In this document: positions 50,650-63,500 of the stretch, piece by piece
How the letters are laid out: each line of letters begins with the position of its first letter
Position numbering within the stretch: the first letter of the stretch is position 1
Source of the DNA: Toxoplasma gondii ME49
Lineage: Eukaryota > Apicomplexa > Conoidasida > Eucoccidiorida > Sarcocystidae
Reading direction: 5' to 3'
NCBI RefSeq assembly: GCF_000006565.2
Contig: NC_031478.1
Coordinates: 6,769,057-6,833,056 of the forward strand
DNA length: 64,000 bases
The notes under the pieces: model-generated
Database searches by the model: none
Told to the model about the DNA's origin: nothing
The model's input: only the letters and a program-made list of their open reading frames with translations
Translations under genes and position numbers: made by a program

Positions 50650-53503
50650 TCAGTCGGCCAGCGGTTGAAAGCCAGTGAACACATCAGAAACATACCGATA
50701 ACAAAAAGAAGCAGCATCCTGAAAGAACTCAGCAACTGAACTCACTGTTGCTTGACTGCTTGTTTCTTCACCTGTCTTGCTTCGGTGTTTGACGACGATT
50801 CTTTTGAGATTGCCGGCTCCTCCTGCCCGGACATAAGCCACTGCACACAGATCGGCGAAATCTTCTTCACTCACTTTGCCGCGCCAACTTGACAACTGAC
50901 CCCGGCCGCCCACGGGTTCCACCCCTACCAGATCGTCTCGGCTGTCATTCCCACCCGCTTGCCACACTCGCCCTGCATGCACACCTGTGGCCGCTGCCGG
51001 TGCCGTTTCTGAAGCACGCCATGCCCTCCTGTCTCCCGTAGCTGAAGCTGCCGACGCACTTGCCCCTTCCGAGTGCTGTCCCTCGGCACTGTCTAGCATG
51101 AATTCTTCCCGGAATCCGCTACCCACCGTTGCACGATTTGGCCCAGCCAAAGTTTCAGAAAAGGGCCCGTTCTCTCCTAAACCCAAGCGGCGTCGCTCCT
51201 GCTCAATCAATGCATCGTACTGTGCGCCATCAACATTCAGTTGAGGCTGGAAATGTGCAGCGTCCACATCTTCTTCCCACGGTTGCCTCCTATTATCGTC
51301 CTCAAAGCGGATCTCAAATCCGAGTGTCAGGCGTTCCAGAAGCTCCATCTTGTCCAGCATATGCCTGAGGCCGTCGAGTCCGAGTAGTGTAAAGTCGGGG
51401 CCAACCTGACAACAAGAAGAACCGTAAGGAGTTTAGCAGTGAATTGACGGTGACCCAAAACCATTACTCCATTGAATCATGACGTATTCTTTTTCCGTGG
51501 TAAAATACGATAACATACCCCGGCTCTACCGAAGCTATCACACACTGCCCGTCTGTGTACGAGTTTCTTCCTTCGAGAGAGATTACGTTATGATATGTCG
51601 CGCTGGCAATAAACAGTTTCAAAACAATGTTTGTTCTGCCTGAGCAGCGGAAATGAATGCAGCGCCTAATCATCAACAGTTTGAGATACGTTTTTTTGCA
51701 GTACGTAGAGCGGTACGTACCTTCCACGACCAGTGGACACTCGCAGGCGGAAAATAGGAGATTTCGAATCTCTCAACAACAGGGAAGTTGCAGTTGCTCA
51801 GAATATAGCCCCACTCGAACGCCTGTGACCCAATCAGCGTAAGAACACGCAGCCGCGCAAAAGTCCGCGGTTTGAACGCGAACGGATTGTGCAGCGGCGT
51901 CTCGTCACAAAGTGGGTTCTCCGGCGACAGAAGGCGAAGCGACCGAAGAGTCCGAGCGTTTCTGTATACCAGAGCAGCTATCTCCTGAATGAAGATGGAG
52001 CCACCTGTGAAGGCTTGAGGTTGTACCTGTTAAACACACAAGAGAACGCACAAGTTCACATTTTTGAACCATACGACTAGTCGATTACGGGCACGTTTTA
52101 CCCTGGTAGTGGAAATCTACCGAGTGGAGGTGTATGCTAAGCCTTTGAATTGATATGATCTCCTTCCACGTAGTTGACCGCGTTATCAGAACCGCGGGTA
52201 GTGTGACAACCAGGTACCGTTTCAGTGTGCCGGGAAAGGACGTGGGAACGTGAACCAGACACGTATGGTCAAGACGCTGTTACGTGTGCAGCGTCTCCAC
52301 TTCTTCCTATTGCAATTTACGGATCCTGCATGTGCCCAGCCTGTTAGCGGAACTGACTCCACCCCGGCTATTAACCCGAAAGACTGCACACGGTAGCTTA
52401 AGCTTGTCTACTGAACCCAAACCTACGACTTGTTTCCAGGTAAGGACACCCAGTTACGCTCGAGGTTGAAACCTGAAGTTCTCATCTACGAAAAAAACAC
52501 TTTCAAGCGTTACCTCTAGGTGCTGCAGCTGAACCATCTGCAGTAGCATTTGCTGTCTCTCGTGAATCTCCAGCTTTGCCCACTTCGCGTCGATGACAAG
52601 AGAGCGGATATGCGTGAACGCTCCAATTTCATCTCGAATTGTTGAGAAGAACGCCGAGCTAACGACTTGCATTCGAAGAATATCCTCTACATGAAGGAAG
52701 TGGAAGACCGCTTGCAGGCACTCAGCAGGACAGGTGTTGAAAAAGTCGCCAGGCAGCTGTTGGGAGGATGAAGACGACGACGATGATGAAGACGAGGGGG
52801 GCGGGAGTGCATTTCCACTGGAGAAGAAGAACAAATGACGAAGTGAATACATATGATATTTCTGGACTTCTTTCTGGCAAGAGTCAAAGGCCGTGGCTAT
52901 GTGGCGAGCGCTGTCCGATATCTGTCGGTGTACTTTTTCACCTGTCTTGGACAGTGACAGTTGCTCGACAGCCGGTGCGGCTACGTGGTCACCTCTGCTG
53001 TTTTCATGTTTCCTCTCTCTTCCCGATGCCGCGTTACTGTTGCCCGCACATTCCTGATCCACTGCCCGTTGTCCTGGCGATTTGCGTCTCCCTGTGCATT
53101 TCATATCCCCTATGCCATCGTCCTCCGAGGACGATGTCGTTAGGTCCGATCCTTCCTGTACACTCCATATGTTCTCATTAATTTCCCCTATTGGATCCTT
53201 CCTCTTCAAATGTGAATGCTCTGAATAGTCATCACACACAAGCGTGCCCGTTTCCTCCCTGGCTACAGCCTCACGGTGCGGCAGAGTCCCGTGTGCACCC
53301 TCTGTTTCTTCCTCAGAAAGGGCAGAGAAAAAACGTCTTTTCTGCGCTGGTTTCGCTTCATAACCACGGGAAACATCGTCTTGCGCCGACGTGCACCCTG
53401 CCGCTCCTTCGAAGCCACTGCTTCTCGCAGCCGTCACGTCTTCACACAGCGTCTTGGGCGGAACAGAAAATTCCGGCCTCTCTACGGCCTTCACACCGTC
53501 CAT
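50650..53503 (-). CDS. F-box protein with leucine-rich-like C-terminus
   Basis: F-box proteins bind Skp1 and select substrates for SCF ubiquitin ligases. Exons are 53503-52514, 52026-51721 and 51405-50650; both joins are phase 0, giving 683 residues. The ATG at 53503 lies in an ideal ACCATGG context, and the frame upstream has no other ATG. The N-terminal 230 residues are charged and disordered, followed by a poly-Ser run (12 Ser in a row). The F-box is at about 253-296 (FFNTCPAECLQAVFHFLHVE onward to the hydrophobic SSAFFSTI). Then come Leu-spaced segments (IRSLVIDAKW, LQHLEVQP, LRSLRLLSPE, LRVLTLIGSQ, VERFEISYF, LLERLTLGFEI) typical of irregular leucine-rich repeats. The last 150 residues are Ala/Gly/Ser rich with an acidic stretch (SEEDFADLCAVAY). 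The substrate cannot be inferred. F-box identity is moderately firm and the LRR assignment is by spacing only. Confidence 0.85.
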
Positions 53504-56121
53504 GGTGATCCGATTTTTGTGTTTGACTAAAGTCCGCGTTGACAACTGAGTGCTGCCAGAGCTCTACGGCTTGCACTACATCTTACACATGCAATGGTAA
53601 GAGCACTGGAACAAACTGTAATCTCACTTCATAGCCAGCAAAAAGCCACTTTACTGCCTTCGCGTGGGTCCACCTTCGCGAGATCTCGACTGCGGTGGTT
53701 CCCAATCCGCAGCTCACGGTCACCGAGCGTCAAGTCCACGAAATCTACGCCACGTGCAGAAATAATAGGGCAAACACCTTCCTCACCGTATTTTTCACCC
53801 AGAACCGCTCTAAACGGTGCAAGATTCCTCTCGAAAACGTCGAAATCCATGCAGAGAGCCACCTCATTCGAGATGCGACCTTATCCACGGCTTGTGGCCG
53901 AAGGGACAAGTCGGGAGCACTACGACTTTTGACACAAACATAACGACGATCAGCACTTTGAAGTGACAGATGGACACACAAAAGTTTGAAGGGTGTACAG
54001 CCAACTGGTAAGAGTAAAAATGAACATTCGCGGACTGCAGCGCTGGCCCCAAGAATTTGTCACGTTCGAGATAAAAACGACACAGCGACACGCACGTTTT
54101 TGAATGTGTAACCCGGGGGCTACTAGAGACGAGATAGCCACGGCAGAAAACCAGCAAAACTAGCAGTGAGAAAGTTGCAACCAAGTGTGCTAACGGAGAT
54201 TCGCCCGTGCAGGGAGCGAGCCCTTATTCCTGAGGCGGCAAGAGTTGTCTTCTGTTTTTTGCTGTCATTACCACATTCGTTTCCACATTATTTCCACAGA
54301 ACATAAGAACTAATAACTGAAGGGTAGATCTGCCTAGCTAAGAACAAGTTTTCCACGAGAAGCCTCCAATAAAACCCAGGTCTTCCATCCTCTTCGATGC
54401 TGCGTTTTTCCTCTGAGCATGCAATTCGCAACGGGTCTCGACGGTAGCTCGCCGCCTCTATAAACCACTTGGACCCGGGCAAATCTCGAAACCAGCGGAG
54501 AAGAGTTTGAGTATATCAGTCAACATCACAGGAGTGTAATGAAATGGGAAACATGGGAGCGTTAACCCGACAAAAATGAGTTGGAATTCCTTTTACAGGA
54601 GACGGCTCGACGTCCGGCTGCCTCTGAATGTGCCGAGCTATAGCGATGTCGCCTCAACGCAGCCATGTATCGATGTTCTCAACGTGCAGTAAGGGGCGAG
54701 GCAGATATGTCAGCTGAAAGCACGAACCACTTTCCTTCTTTTTAGACTTTCATGAAATGGTGGTATCTTTTTGCTTATGGCGACATATGTCCTCTTCTCC
54801 CTCTGCACTTTTGCAAAGGCCAGCGCCTTCCCACATTCGAAGGATGAACTCTGTGAACTGATGCAGGAGGCATTACAGACTTTTCACTTTGTAGTTATCT
54901 TTGGGGATTCCTATGAATGTATACTAAGCCCAAAGCAGCCAGGTGCAAGCAGAACCGCTTGAGAGAGGACAGCGGCGGGCATTTGGAGCTGCTCTGCGTT
55001 TGCTTGCATCTCCGTTACTCTAGCCAAACGCGCGTGGTGCTTTGCAAACATCACTCTAAGTACACACACTATCGTGACCTTCCCCCTTCGAGTGGGCCGC
55101 GACGTAAAAACAACTACAGGTCTTGGAAGTCCTAATGCAAAACTAAGAGGGACCCCAGCATCTGACACACGTTGTTGCTGAACCCCCCACCAGCTAACGC
55201 CCACACCGACTGCAGAAACGAAGTGCCAAGCAACAAAAAGCTAGATGTGGATGTCATGCTTCTTCCCCCCTTTTGATCTTCGATATCGACTCCTACGCGC
55301 GGGCGTGTTCTCTTTCGCTTGCTACACCAGGCCCCTACTGAAAATCCATTCCTGATACGATGGGGCAGCTGGATTAACAGGTGTTCGCAGGTGGCTAACC
55401 GAGACAAGGGACGCACAGGTTTCGAAGCATGCGGCTAGGTGACAGAATATGATGCATTAGAAGCTTTATGGTAACTTTTCTTCAATCGCGAAAACGCGTA
55501 AAGGTTGCGGTCTAGGCGCAGTTCCGACGCTACCGTGTGATGTACACGGCCGGCTGGTATGGCCACGAGTTAAAACAGTCTCCCTCAACACACCAGAGCG
55601 CTTCACATAATAGCGCTAGGAAGGACTGGAGGACATCCGTTTTTGTGTTCTTCCGCAACCGTCTTAGTGCTTTTCGACCACCTCTTCGTATAGAAGTCAT
55701 GGAAAATGCACTGACACTAAGATGCAAGTTCGAGTTCTTTTGTCCGATTTTGCATCGTCGCGATGCAGCTGCCAGTATGTTTCATGATGAAATGAACCGG
55801 CAGTGATTGATCCCAACTTCCCAGGCGAACTGAAACGACGCAATTCAAGGAAACAACTGTTCGTAAGCGCAATTGTTTGGAAGACACAAAAAGCAGATGT
55901 TAAATTTCTTCAACGCAACAATTCCGCGTCTACGCTTCAAACCTGGAACCAGCATGACGAACGAAATTGCAGTTTCTGTAAGAACACATACTACTAAGCT
56001 CTTACTGTGAAGACCGATGCCGATGGCTTCGCCTGCTGTCACCAACACAAAGGTCCTGCTGATGCTCCTGAGATACGTCCAGAACGAGGCCGGGGACACA
56101 CGGCTTCAACCCCATGAAATT

Positions 56122-56128
56122 AGAGACG
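56122..56128 (+). promoter_or_regulatory. WGAGACG heptamer (AGAGACG)
   Basis: This lies 184 bp before the ATG of the repeat-protein gene. WGAGACG heptamers are established promoter elements of Toxoplasma dense-granule (GRA) genes and work in either orientation. It pairs with an inverted copy 43 bp further on. Confidence 0.6.
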
Positions 56129-56170
56129 CGTCCTCTTAACCCACCAGAGGCTCGCGACTCTTCGCTGTGG

Positions 56171-56177
56171 CGTCTCA
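56171..56177 (-). promoter_or_regulatory. Inverted WGAGACG heptamer (TGAGACG on minus)
   Basis: The plus strand reads CGTCTCA, 135 bp before the ATG of the repeat-protein gene. Together with the copy at 56122 it forms an inverted pair at a distance typical of GRA promoters. A single 7-mer is common by chance; the close pair in front of a secreted-protein gene is the signal. Confidence 0.6.
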
Positions 56178-56311
56178 GTTAATATACGAAGCGAGCAAAC
56201 GGCGTCCTGTTGATTTGTGAGATTGACTCTCCGGATTGAACACGTCTTTCTTTATTTTCTAAGGGATTTCGTGAACCAAACGCGGTGAAGTAGTTCCTCA
56301 ATGGGTTTATT

Positions 56312-58787
56312 ATGTGGTTTTTGCCTTGCCTGGACAACATGGCATCTACAGCATCGTGTCACGGCTCAGCAGCGCTTCTCAGCCGGAAGCGATGCATTTT
56401 CACACCGTTCCGTGTCAGGACAAAATGCTTTCCGTGTTTGGGAACACTGCTGATGGCTGCCGTTGTAGTCGTAGTGTCTCAGGTGCCGGTATCGTTTTCT
56501 ACCAAGGCGTCCTCGGCTACTGAGGACGAGGGTTTCGTACTAGCCGATTTAGTTGGGGAAAATAAGGATGAAGAGAAGGAAAAAGTTTCGGTAGCGTTTC
56601 AAGGAGATGACGCGAGGGTATTACCAAGTGGTGAAGGGAAGGAAAATGCTTCGGTAGCATTTCAAGGAGATGACGCGAGGGTATTAACAAGTGGTGAAGG
56701 GAAGGAAAAGGCTTCGGTAGCATTTCAAGGAGATGACGCGAGGGTATTAACAAGTGGTGAAGGGAAGGAAAAGGCTTCGGTAGCATTTCAAGGAGATGAC
56801 GCGAGGGTATTAACAAGTGGTGAAGGGAAGGAAAAGGCTTCGGTAGCATTTCAAGGAGATGACGCGAGGGTATTAACAAGTGATAAAGAGAAGGAAAAAG
56901 TTTCGGTAGCGTTTCAAGGAGATGACGCGAGGGTATTAACAAGTGGTGAAGGGAAGGAAAAAGTTTCGGTAGCGTTTCAAGGAGATGACGCGAGGGTATT
57001 ACCAAGTGGTGAAGGGAAGGAAAAGGCTTCGGTAGCATTTCAAGGAGATGACGCGAGGGTATTAACAAGTGGTGAAGGGAAGGAAAAGGCTTCGGTAGCA
57101 TTTCAAGGAGATGACGCGAGGGTAATAACAAGTGATAAAGAGAAGGAAAATGTCTCGGTAGCGATTCAAGGAGATGACGCGAGGGTATTAACAAGTGATG
57201 AGGGCGATGCAGGTTTGGACGCTGCTCCCAGGCAGGAAGATGGCAGCTTCAACTTACAGAGTATTCAGAGAATCGTGGACGAACTGAAGAAAGAACAGGA
57301 AGCAGCACGTGGATCCACGACGGACGAACCTCAGCAAAAGACTGAAGAGATCACAGAGGGAGCAGAAGCACGGGAGACGGAACAGAAAGTGAAGGACTTC
57401 GTATACAGTGAAGGTGTTGATATGGAGTCATACGTGTCGGGCAGCCAAGGTACGGATCAAATATCACTTACATCAAGAAAGGAGAGCTTTCTTTATTTTC
57501 GTTCGTCGACAAATGGTGTGCCACACGCACTCTTGCCCATGCCATTCCAACCCGAGTTGTTTTTTTCTTTTCATATTCGTCCTAGAACACTGACAATCTC
57601 CATAGGAATACCACATTATGAACTGGGGTCGTACTTATCGTGAAACCGCCTTCATTTTCATTTTACTGTAGATTAAATCCATCACCTTGCCACCGGTGAT
57701 TTGTTTTGTGTAGTTTCACAGCTGCCCTTTTTTCTCTTTTCATGAAACTGTATGGTTATCTTCGCAGCAACCATGATCCTGCAGTTGCTATGAGCACTTT
57801 ACTTGGTGATTGTTCTTGTGGGAAGCACATCACTGCATTCATGAACGCGCATGGCATGATGTTGTCCAATGGAAGCCTTTTCTTCACACAACAGACAACT
57901 CGGTGAATTGCCACCAAATTTACTTGCAAGAGGAAGAACACTCAGTCATCTCTGGTTCACTGGGAGAAGTATTCAACTGGTGAGTCGCACTCGACTGGAA
58001 GCTCTTGAGTGTGTTTGTGATGCGTATGTGTGCAGGTTCCTACATGCAGAAGGCTTTGAAGAAGTTTTATGATCCACAGTCTCTTCTTGAACCAAGTGGA
58101 CTGAAGGCTTATTTCGAGTTCCACATTGGCATCATTGAAGATACCAGTAAATGGCTTTCGCATAGGTCAAGGTATTACAGGAGTTCTATTGAGCCGACAG
58201 TGTTAAGTGGTCTTGCTTTAGCCAGAGTGTTCGCGGCGTCCCTCGAGGTCGTGTTGGCAGAGGCGCTAACCGAGATAGAAAACCTAGAACGACTGCGGTA
58301 CCAGAAAGCTGACCGAGAAGCCTTCGAGCGTGCTCGAAAGAACCGCAAACTTGGCGTGTTTGTGTTACGCCTTCGGGAGTTATCCTGGATGCTGGATGCA
58401 GTCTTTGGCGAGGTGTCCGGTACAACACGAGCGTATAGGTGCCCGCAGGTATGTGTTACCATAAGATGCCGGTGGACCTGTGAGATGAAGAAAACTTTAC
58501 CAGCAGAAGTTGATTCACTTGTTGCTTTGACGACTCGGTTGGCAAGCATCTTCGAAACCATTCAGGCATTCATCGACGCAGATGCGTACATTGGCTGTCT
58601 ACTGGGGGCAGGGAAGTCTCCCACGTTCGAACACCGCGAGGCGGAAGCGACACATGCGCGACACGCACACAATTTGTCCAGCAACGTAGGCGAATTTCAG
58701 CGACTCCTGAAGGGGACCGGAGGAAAATTGTTGCAGCTTCGCGAAAGAATGCTCGACTTCGCCTCTTTATTCAAACCCGGGCACTAA
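56312..58787 (+). CDS. Secreted protein with ten 21-residue repeats and helical C-terminus
   Basis: Exon 1 is 56312-57449 (donor GTACGG) and exon 2 is 58036-58787 (acceptor TGCAG). The phase-1 join gives 629 residues. A hydrophobic segment at 41-62 (GTLLMAAVVVVVSQVPV) after 40 residues suggests a signal peptide or signal anchor; Met10 and Met48 are alternative starts. Residues 87-296 are ten tandem units of the form EGKEKASVAFQGDDARVLTSG. An acidic Glu/Lys-rich stretch follows to about 380. Exon 2 encodes about 250 mostly helical residues with heptad-like Leu/Ala patterns and a local cluster of four Cys (CPQVCVTIRCRWTC). The GAGACG pair upstream and the architecture suggest a dense-granule or cyst-matrix protein (inference). 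Resemblance to the matrix antigen MAG1 family was considered but cannot be shown here. A GTATGT inside exon 2 at 58449 is not used, because splicing there to the nearest acceptor breaks the frame. Confidence 0.8.
56570..57199 (+). repeat. Ten tandem 63-bp units
   Basis: Exactly 10 x 63 bp lie in frame within exon 1 of the secreted protein. Units 3, 4 and 8 encode the same peptide. The units fall into Val-type (KEKVSVAFQ) and Ala-type (GKEKASVAFQ) variants. Units 5 and 9 end in TSD and are followed by units starting KEKE, which suggests a larger block was duplicated after the basic unit expanded. Near-identity at the DNA level points to recent expansion or gene conversion. Confidence 0.97.
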
Positions 58788-60540
58788 CCGTGGAGCTGTT
58801 GTTTTTCGCTCCGCTCGTTACGAGATACACGCCGGTCACATACACATTGCACGTCTCGCGGAAGGGTCGAGTGCGAGTTCACAAAACCGGGTCTGTGGAG
58901 GTCCGAGTGCCCAGCGTGTTCGTGTTGGGGTTCGACCAGCGCTCTTCAAACTGAATTCCGAGCATTTGTTTTGGACTTTCCTTGTACGGAAGCAACCCGC
59001 GTCCCCTGCTTTCTTTACTACCCCTACACTGCATGTGAGAGTCGGGACCACATCGTATGCGAACTGTTTATTTGTCCCTGCGTTCTTGTTGAAGGTTTGG
59101 AACGTCGTTTTCGGGCGGGGCTTGGTTTCGTGACTTGTTAAAACCACACTGACTGGGTTGTGAGCGCCAGGCGCCGATTTCTTCAAACGGCCTTCCCGAC
59201 ACGCACCGTGTTTCGTTCTCATCCATAAGATCTGACAGTGATTCCACCCTTTTTCCTTCCGACGATGTATGCATTTTTCAGTGGTTGTAGGAGTAAGGGT
59301 ACTGCCTCTCGTTCTGAACGACAGTGAGGTGCCTAGTCGCCAGTCCTTGGCGAGTCGTCGGAGTTTAGTTGCACGGATGAACATTTCGTTCACCGTTCGG
59401 CGTTGTTGATGGCGTGCAGAAGAGGAGAGGGCAGGGGCGAGGGTAAGCGGGAAGCTTCACTAGAACTGAAGGGGTCACTGTTGTACTGCGTTCTGCGTAA
59501 ACATCTCTTTCTCACAACCCGTGATGTGAGAGCTAGTTTCCGGCTTGTTCGATGGCATCTTGTATTCCACGGCGCCGTTGTCCTTATGTTGTCAAACCCC
59601 CTCTAAACGACCACTTGTCTGTTTGCGCAACGTTTGAAAACCTGCCTCTACCAGCGCAGTCACAGGAAAGTTGCTATTATACAACCGTCCAAGGTGGAAA
59701 TTATCATATCGCAGGTTCGGTCTAAATCCCCGTTATATTATTAGATCACATGGCTTCGGTACTTTGAGATCATACTAACGGCAAGAAGAAAAGTGTGTTT
59801 CAAAGTAAAGGGATGTTTAGCCGGGAAGTCAGCGTCTCTCCCAATCAAGTATGTTGGACATTTTGCATCTGCCATTAACATATGAGAATAAAAGGCAACG
59901 TGAAGCACGGTATCAATACCTGCAGGGTTGAAGATGTGCAGAACTATCATAGTGGTCAAAGGGTTTGGCGCTTCGTTCGCGACTTAGTTGATCGAAGGGT
60001 CACCCTAAGATTGGAGAAAGTACACAAATACTTGGTGAGGTGTGTGTGTGTGTGCGTGAACATCACGGCGCGAATTGTAACGCTTCAGCAGTGTGAGAGG
60101 CTTCAACCAAGCACAGCTTTCTTTTTCGGCTCGCAGAGACTGAAGTGCCACGCAGTTTCGGTGCTGGACAGGGGCCGTGCTCGTGTCGGATTTGCGAGAG
60201 TAGAACTTCTTTTAGAAGATCTCTGTGGTGCACCCTTCCAGCGCAAAGCCGCATCCCATATTCAAACGTGAGTTCATTCCTGACTTCATCCACGCTACCG
60301 CATCATCGCGTTTCATTCCTAGCCTTCCACCGGCACAACCCTTCCCCGTTTGTTCACCGGAAAACGCCGGTTCCGAAATACGTGGCTTTCTGCTGGAACA
60401 CCACCAGGCTAGCCCCGCTCTCTTCCTGCTAAGACAGAGGTCGCTGCACGACGCCTCTTCCCTCGTTCCCCGCACCGGCACAAAAGAAAATAAAGTTGGT
60501 ATCGCCTCCCCAACTGGGGATCCGAACTTCCCGAAACTCT
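58788..60540. other. Intergenic between convergent genes
   Basis: This holds the 3' ends of the repeat-protein gene (+) and the Tat-SF1-like gene (-). Frames up to 185 codons occur (59393-58836 minus) with no family resemblance. A short GT run lies at about 60040-60054. Confidence 0.55.
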
Positions 60541-63500
60541 TTACTCTTCTGTCTGCACCTCAAATTCCTCGTCGCTGCTTTGCTGGGATATCCACTCCTG
60601 AGCAAAGATACACGCACAGACAGCTCAAGTGTGTAGGCACGCAATCATAACTGCACGAAAAACAGCGCCGGCGCTGCGTGTTCAAGTCGTCTAGATGTAT
60701 ACATGCACAAAGAAATGTGCACATGCATGCAAATGTCGACTTTCCGTTTCTGTTAGAGGAACTCAGGACCGCATGCATTTCTGGAAATAAATCTCCTGAG
60801 CGTCGGACCCCCTGCCGCCGTGGACGCATCGAGATAAAAGCAAAACACAGCTCTTCTGTGATCTCAATACACGCACATTCACGCCGCCTCGACGACGAAA
60901 ACCCTCTGGTCAAAGCAGAAACGTCAACTGTCCATTCGCAGTCTCGCCCCGAGGTTTTCCCCTCTGCCCCCGTTTCTATGCTGAGACTTTCGTGGCTGAT
61001 GCGCCGAGCGTTATCCCTGACACATTCTCGCCAGAGAGAAGAAAGAATGAAGGAACCCAGGAGCCTGGCGACTGAACTGGACTCGAAAAGCATCCAGCAT
61101 CGCGACCTGAGGCAGGTCGAGAGCAACACGGTGACTCACCCCGAATTTGTCGAGACGCTCCTCCTCGTCGTCCTTCTCTTCCTCGATGTCGTGCTTTTCC
61201 TGGGTTGCGCCTTCGTTCTGAACCGCCGCTTCGGCTTCCTGGGTATCGCCGGCAGCCTGAAACAAAGGAGTCGAGAGAGAACCGCCATTCAAACACACCA
61301 GTTCCCGTAGCTCTAGACTAACGCTGAGTCTGAAGTTCGTCACCTTGTTCTTTGATCCTGTGTAACACACAGATGCTCCTTCTGCCATTCGTTAACTGGG
61401 GCTCGGCACAATCACGCCACTTGCAGCGTGAAGGACCGAAGAAGACGCGATTCCTAGATTCTTCAAAGACACAGACGAGGACATAGACTCGAGAAGGAGG
61501 CATGCAGCTCAGAGCCCCGCGATGAAAACTGGAGACAAGAAAGGAAAAAACGAAAACAAGGAAGCAGGAAGCCACGACAATGGAACACGAAGTAAGGGAA
61601 GTGAAGCGTGCAATGGCAACAACGAAAAAAACAACGGGAAAAAGCAGACCAGACAGGAGCAGAACACGACGAAAACGGAGTTACTGACTTGAGGTGTGAC
61701 AGGGGTGACCGCCTTCGGCTTTTTGAGGCGAGAGGGGAGACAGTTCGCTTTCAAGTCGCTGCGACCGTCGAAGAAGAAAACATCGAGCTGCCGGCCATCG
61801 AAGTACCGTCCCCGAAATTGCTGCACACAGAGACACATTTTCGGAAAGAGGAAACGCGCTCAGGGACAAAACGCGCAAACGCCGTTTTCGGAAACCTTGA
61901 GGTCCTGCTAAGGGCGAGAAGGGGAGACTCTTTCAAAAGAAGATATGCTTGCTCTCTCAACTGCTTCACAGGAAAGCTAAGATTACTATCTCGAGTGTCT
62001 CGAAAGGAAGATAGGGCTACTCTTTCGAGTGTTTTAAGAAGATATAATTCCTGTCTCGAGTAATGCAAGAGAACGCGTTGATTACAACTTCGACTGCTTC
62101 GAAAGAGAGGTTCACTCCCTCGAGTGACTCTGTCGTTTCACGTGAAAAGAGAACTCACCTCGATAATGCGCTCAGCGTCTTCCGCTGTCTTCAGCTTGAC
62201 GCACGCCACCCCCTGGACGTGTCTCTGCGAGAACAGAGAAGGAAGAAACATTTTCTGATTATCGGTAGCACACATCCCGAGTTCTTCTTCGTGCCAATCT
62301 ACTCTGGGAGTTCAAAAGTCGTTCGAGACTCCGTGAGAGGAACAAATCTAACGGAGACGAAAGACAAAGCTTAGTTCTCTCGCGCCGAAAGCAACGGCCA
62401 CTGGGGAGACAGGGGCCACCGAAGCGTCGAGGGCTTCTTCACATCAACCATCTTGCACCAGTCTGCATGCATGCGCGCCCTTAAACGGGTCAAGCTGCAT
62501 GCCTTTATTTCCTTAAAACGAGGAGTCACGACTTCTCACCACGCTAAACACAGGAAAAGCGATGTGCTCAATCACAAACGTCTCGCCGGAAGTGGTGAGG
62601 AGCTGCAAGGCGCTCACTAAATGCATCAAACGAGATCTACCAGTGCCTCCGTTTCTACACAGAGTCAACAACCACGACCCATCAACACAACTCTCATTTC
62701 TGTTTGCCGACATCTATCAACCTGTTCATCTCTATCTATCTATCTATTTATCTATTTATCTATCTATTTATCTATCTATATCTACCTTTCTACAGCTATG
62801 ATGTATTTCTATATTGGTGGAAAGAGTGGGAAGTGGAAGAGACTTACAGGAATGACGGTGACTTTCTCTGGCTTGGCAAATTGAGCAATTTCGTCGAACA
62901 GTTCTTGGCGAAGTTCCTCGTAGAAGGCGTCGCCTTCTTCGTACAGCTGAAGCCAGCAAGACCGTTGCATGCAAACACAGACACTGCGATTTCCATGAAG
63001 AAACAACGCTTGAACAGTCCCGCGTGTAAGTTTTTGAAAGGCTCTCAGTAACCATGCGGACGCGTCGTCCAGAGCCCTCGAGCATGATCTGCACAGAGCT
63101 TGTGTGCTTTAGCGAGGAGTCAAACAATGCCGCCGAAAACCGAGGGAGAAAAATAGATATACATATACATCTATTTTGCATGCACGCATGCGAGTACAAA
63201 TGCAGAGACACAACAAATGTGTATCTACACGAAGGAATGGAAACACGCATGAGAATTCACATGCCGAGAACATACACCAGCGTATCTGTATACATGTCGA
63301 GATGCACTTTGGGGCGGATGGCAGTTTTTTTGCGTTGTTTCCATGTCGCTCTAAAAGCACCAGTGAAAGCAGCCACATACGCACCCCTGCATCTTATAGC
63401 TTAGCAGAACGTGTGAACGCATGCAGGTTTCCAGCGCACAGCACGGTACTCAGCTGTTGACCGAGGAGAGTCCGACGTTAAGCCTCTAAACGTTTATTGT

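Larger units (their letters stand above)
53504..56311. other. Intergenic between divergent F-box and repeat-protein genes
   Basis: This 2.8 kb contains the two promoters. A 63-codon frame at 54771-54962 begins with a signal-peptide-like stretch but has no convincing following exon. The paired GAGACG elements near 56.1 kb are listed separately. No RNA gene is evident. Confidence 0.55.

Noticed and set aside
54771..54962. 63-codon frame with a signal-peptide-like start
   Set aside because: It begins at a weak context and I found no following exon in phase. Too short to support alone.
56517..57194. 225-codon repetitive frame on the minus strand
   Set aside because: It is an automatic consequence of a 63-bp in-frame repeat without antisense stops.
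58449..58506. Possible 58-nt intron (GTATGT ... CAGCAG) inside exon 2 of the repeat protein
   Set aside because: Removing it shifts the frame into an early stop, while reading through stays open to 58787.
56312..58787. Naming the repeat protein as MAG1
   Set aside because: Architecture is suggestive, but I could not recall or align the MAG1 sequence reliably and the length does not obviously fit. Left unnamed.
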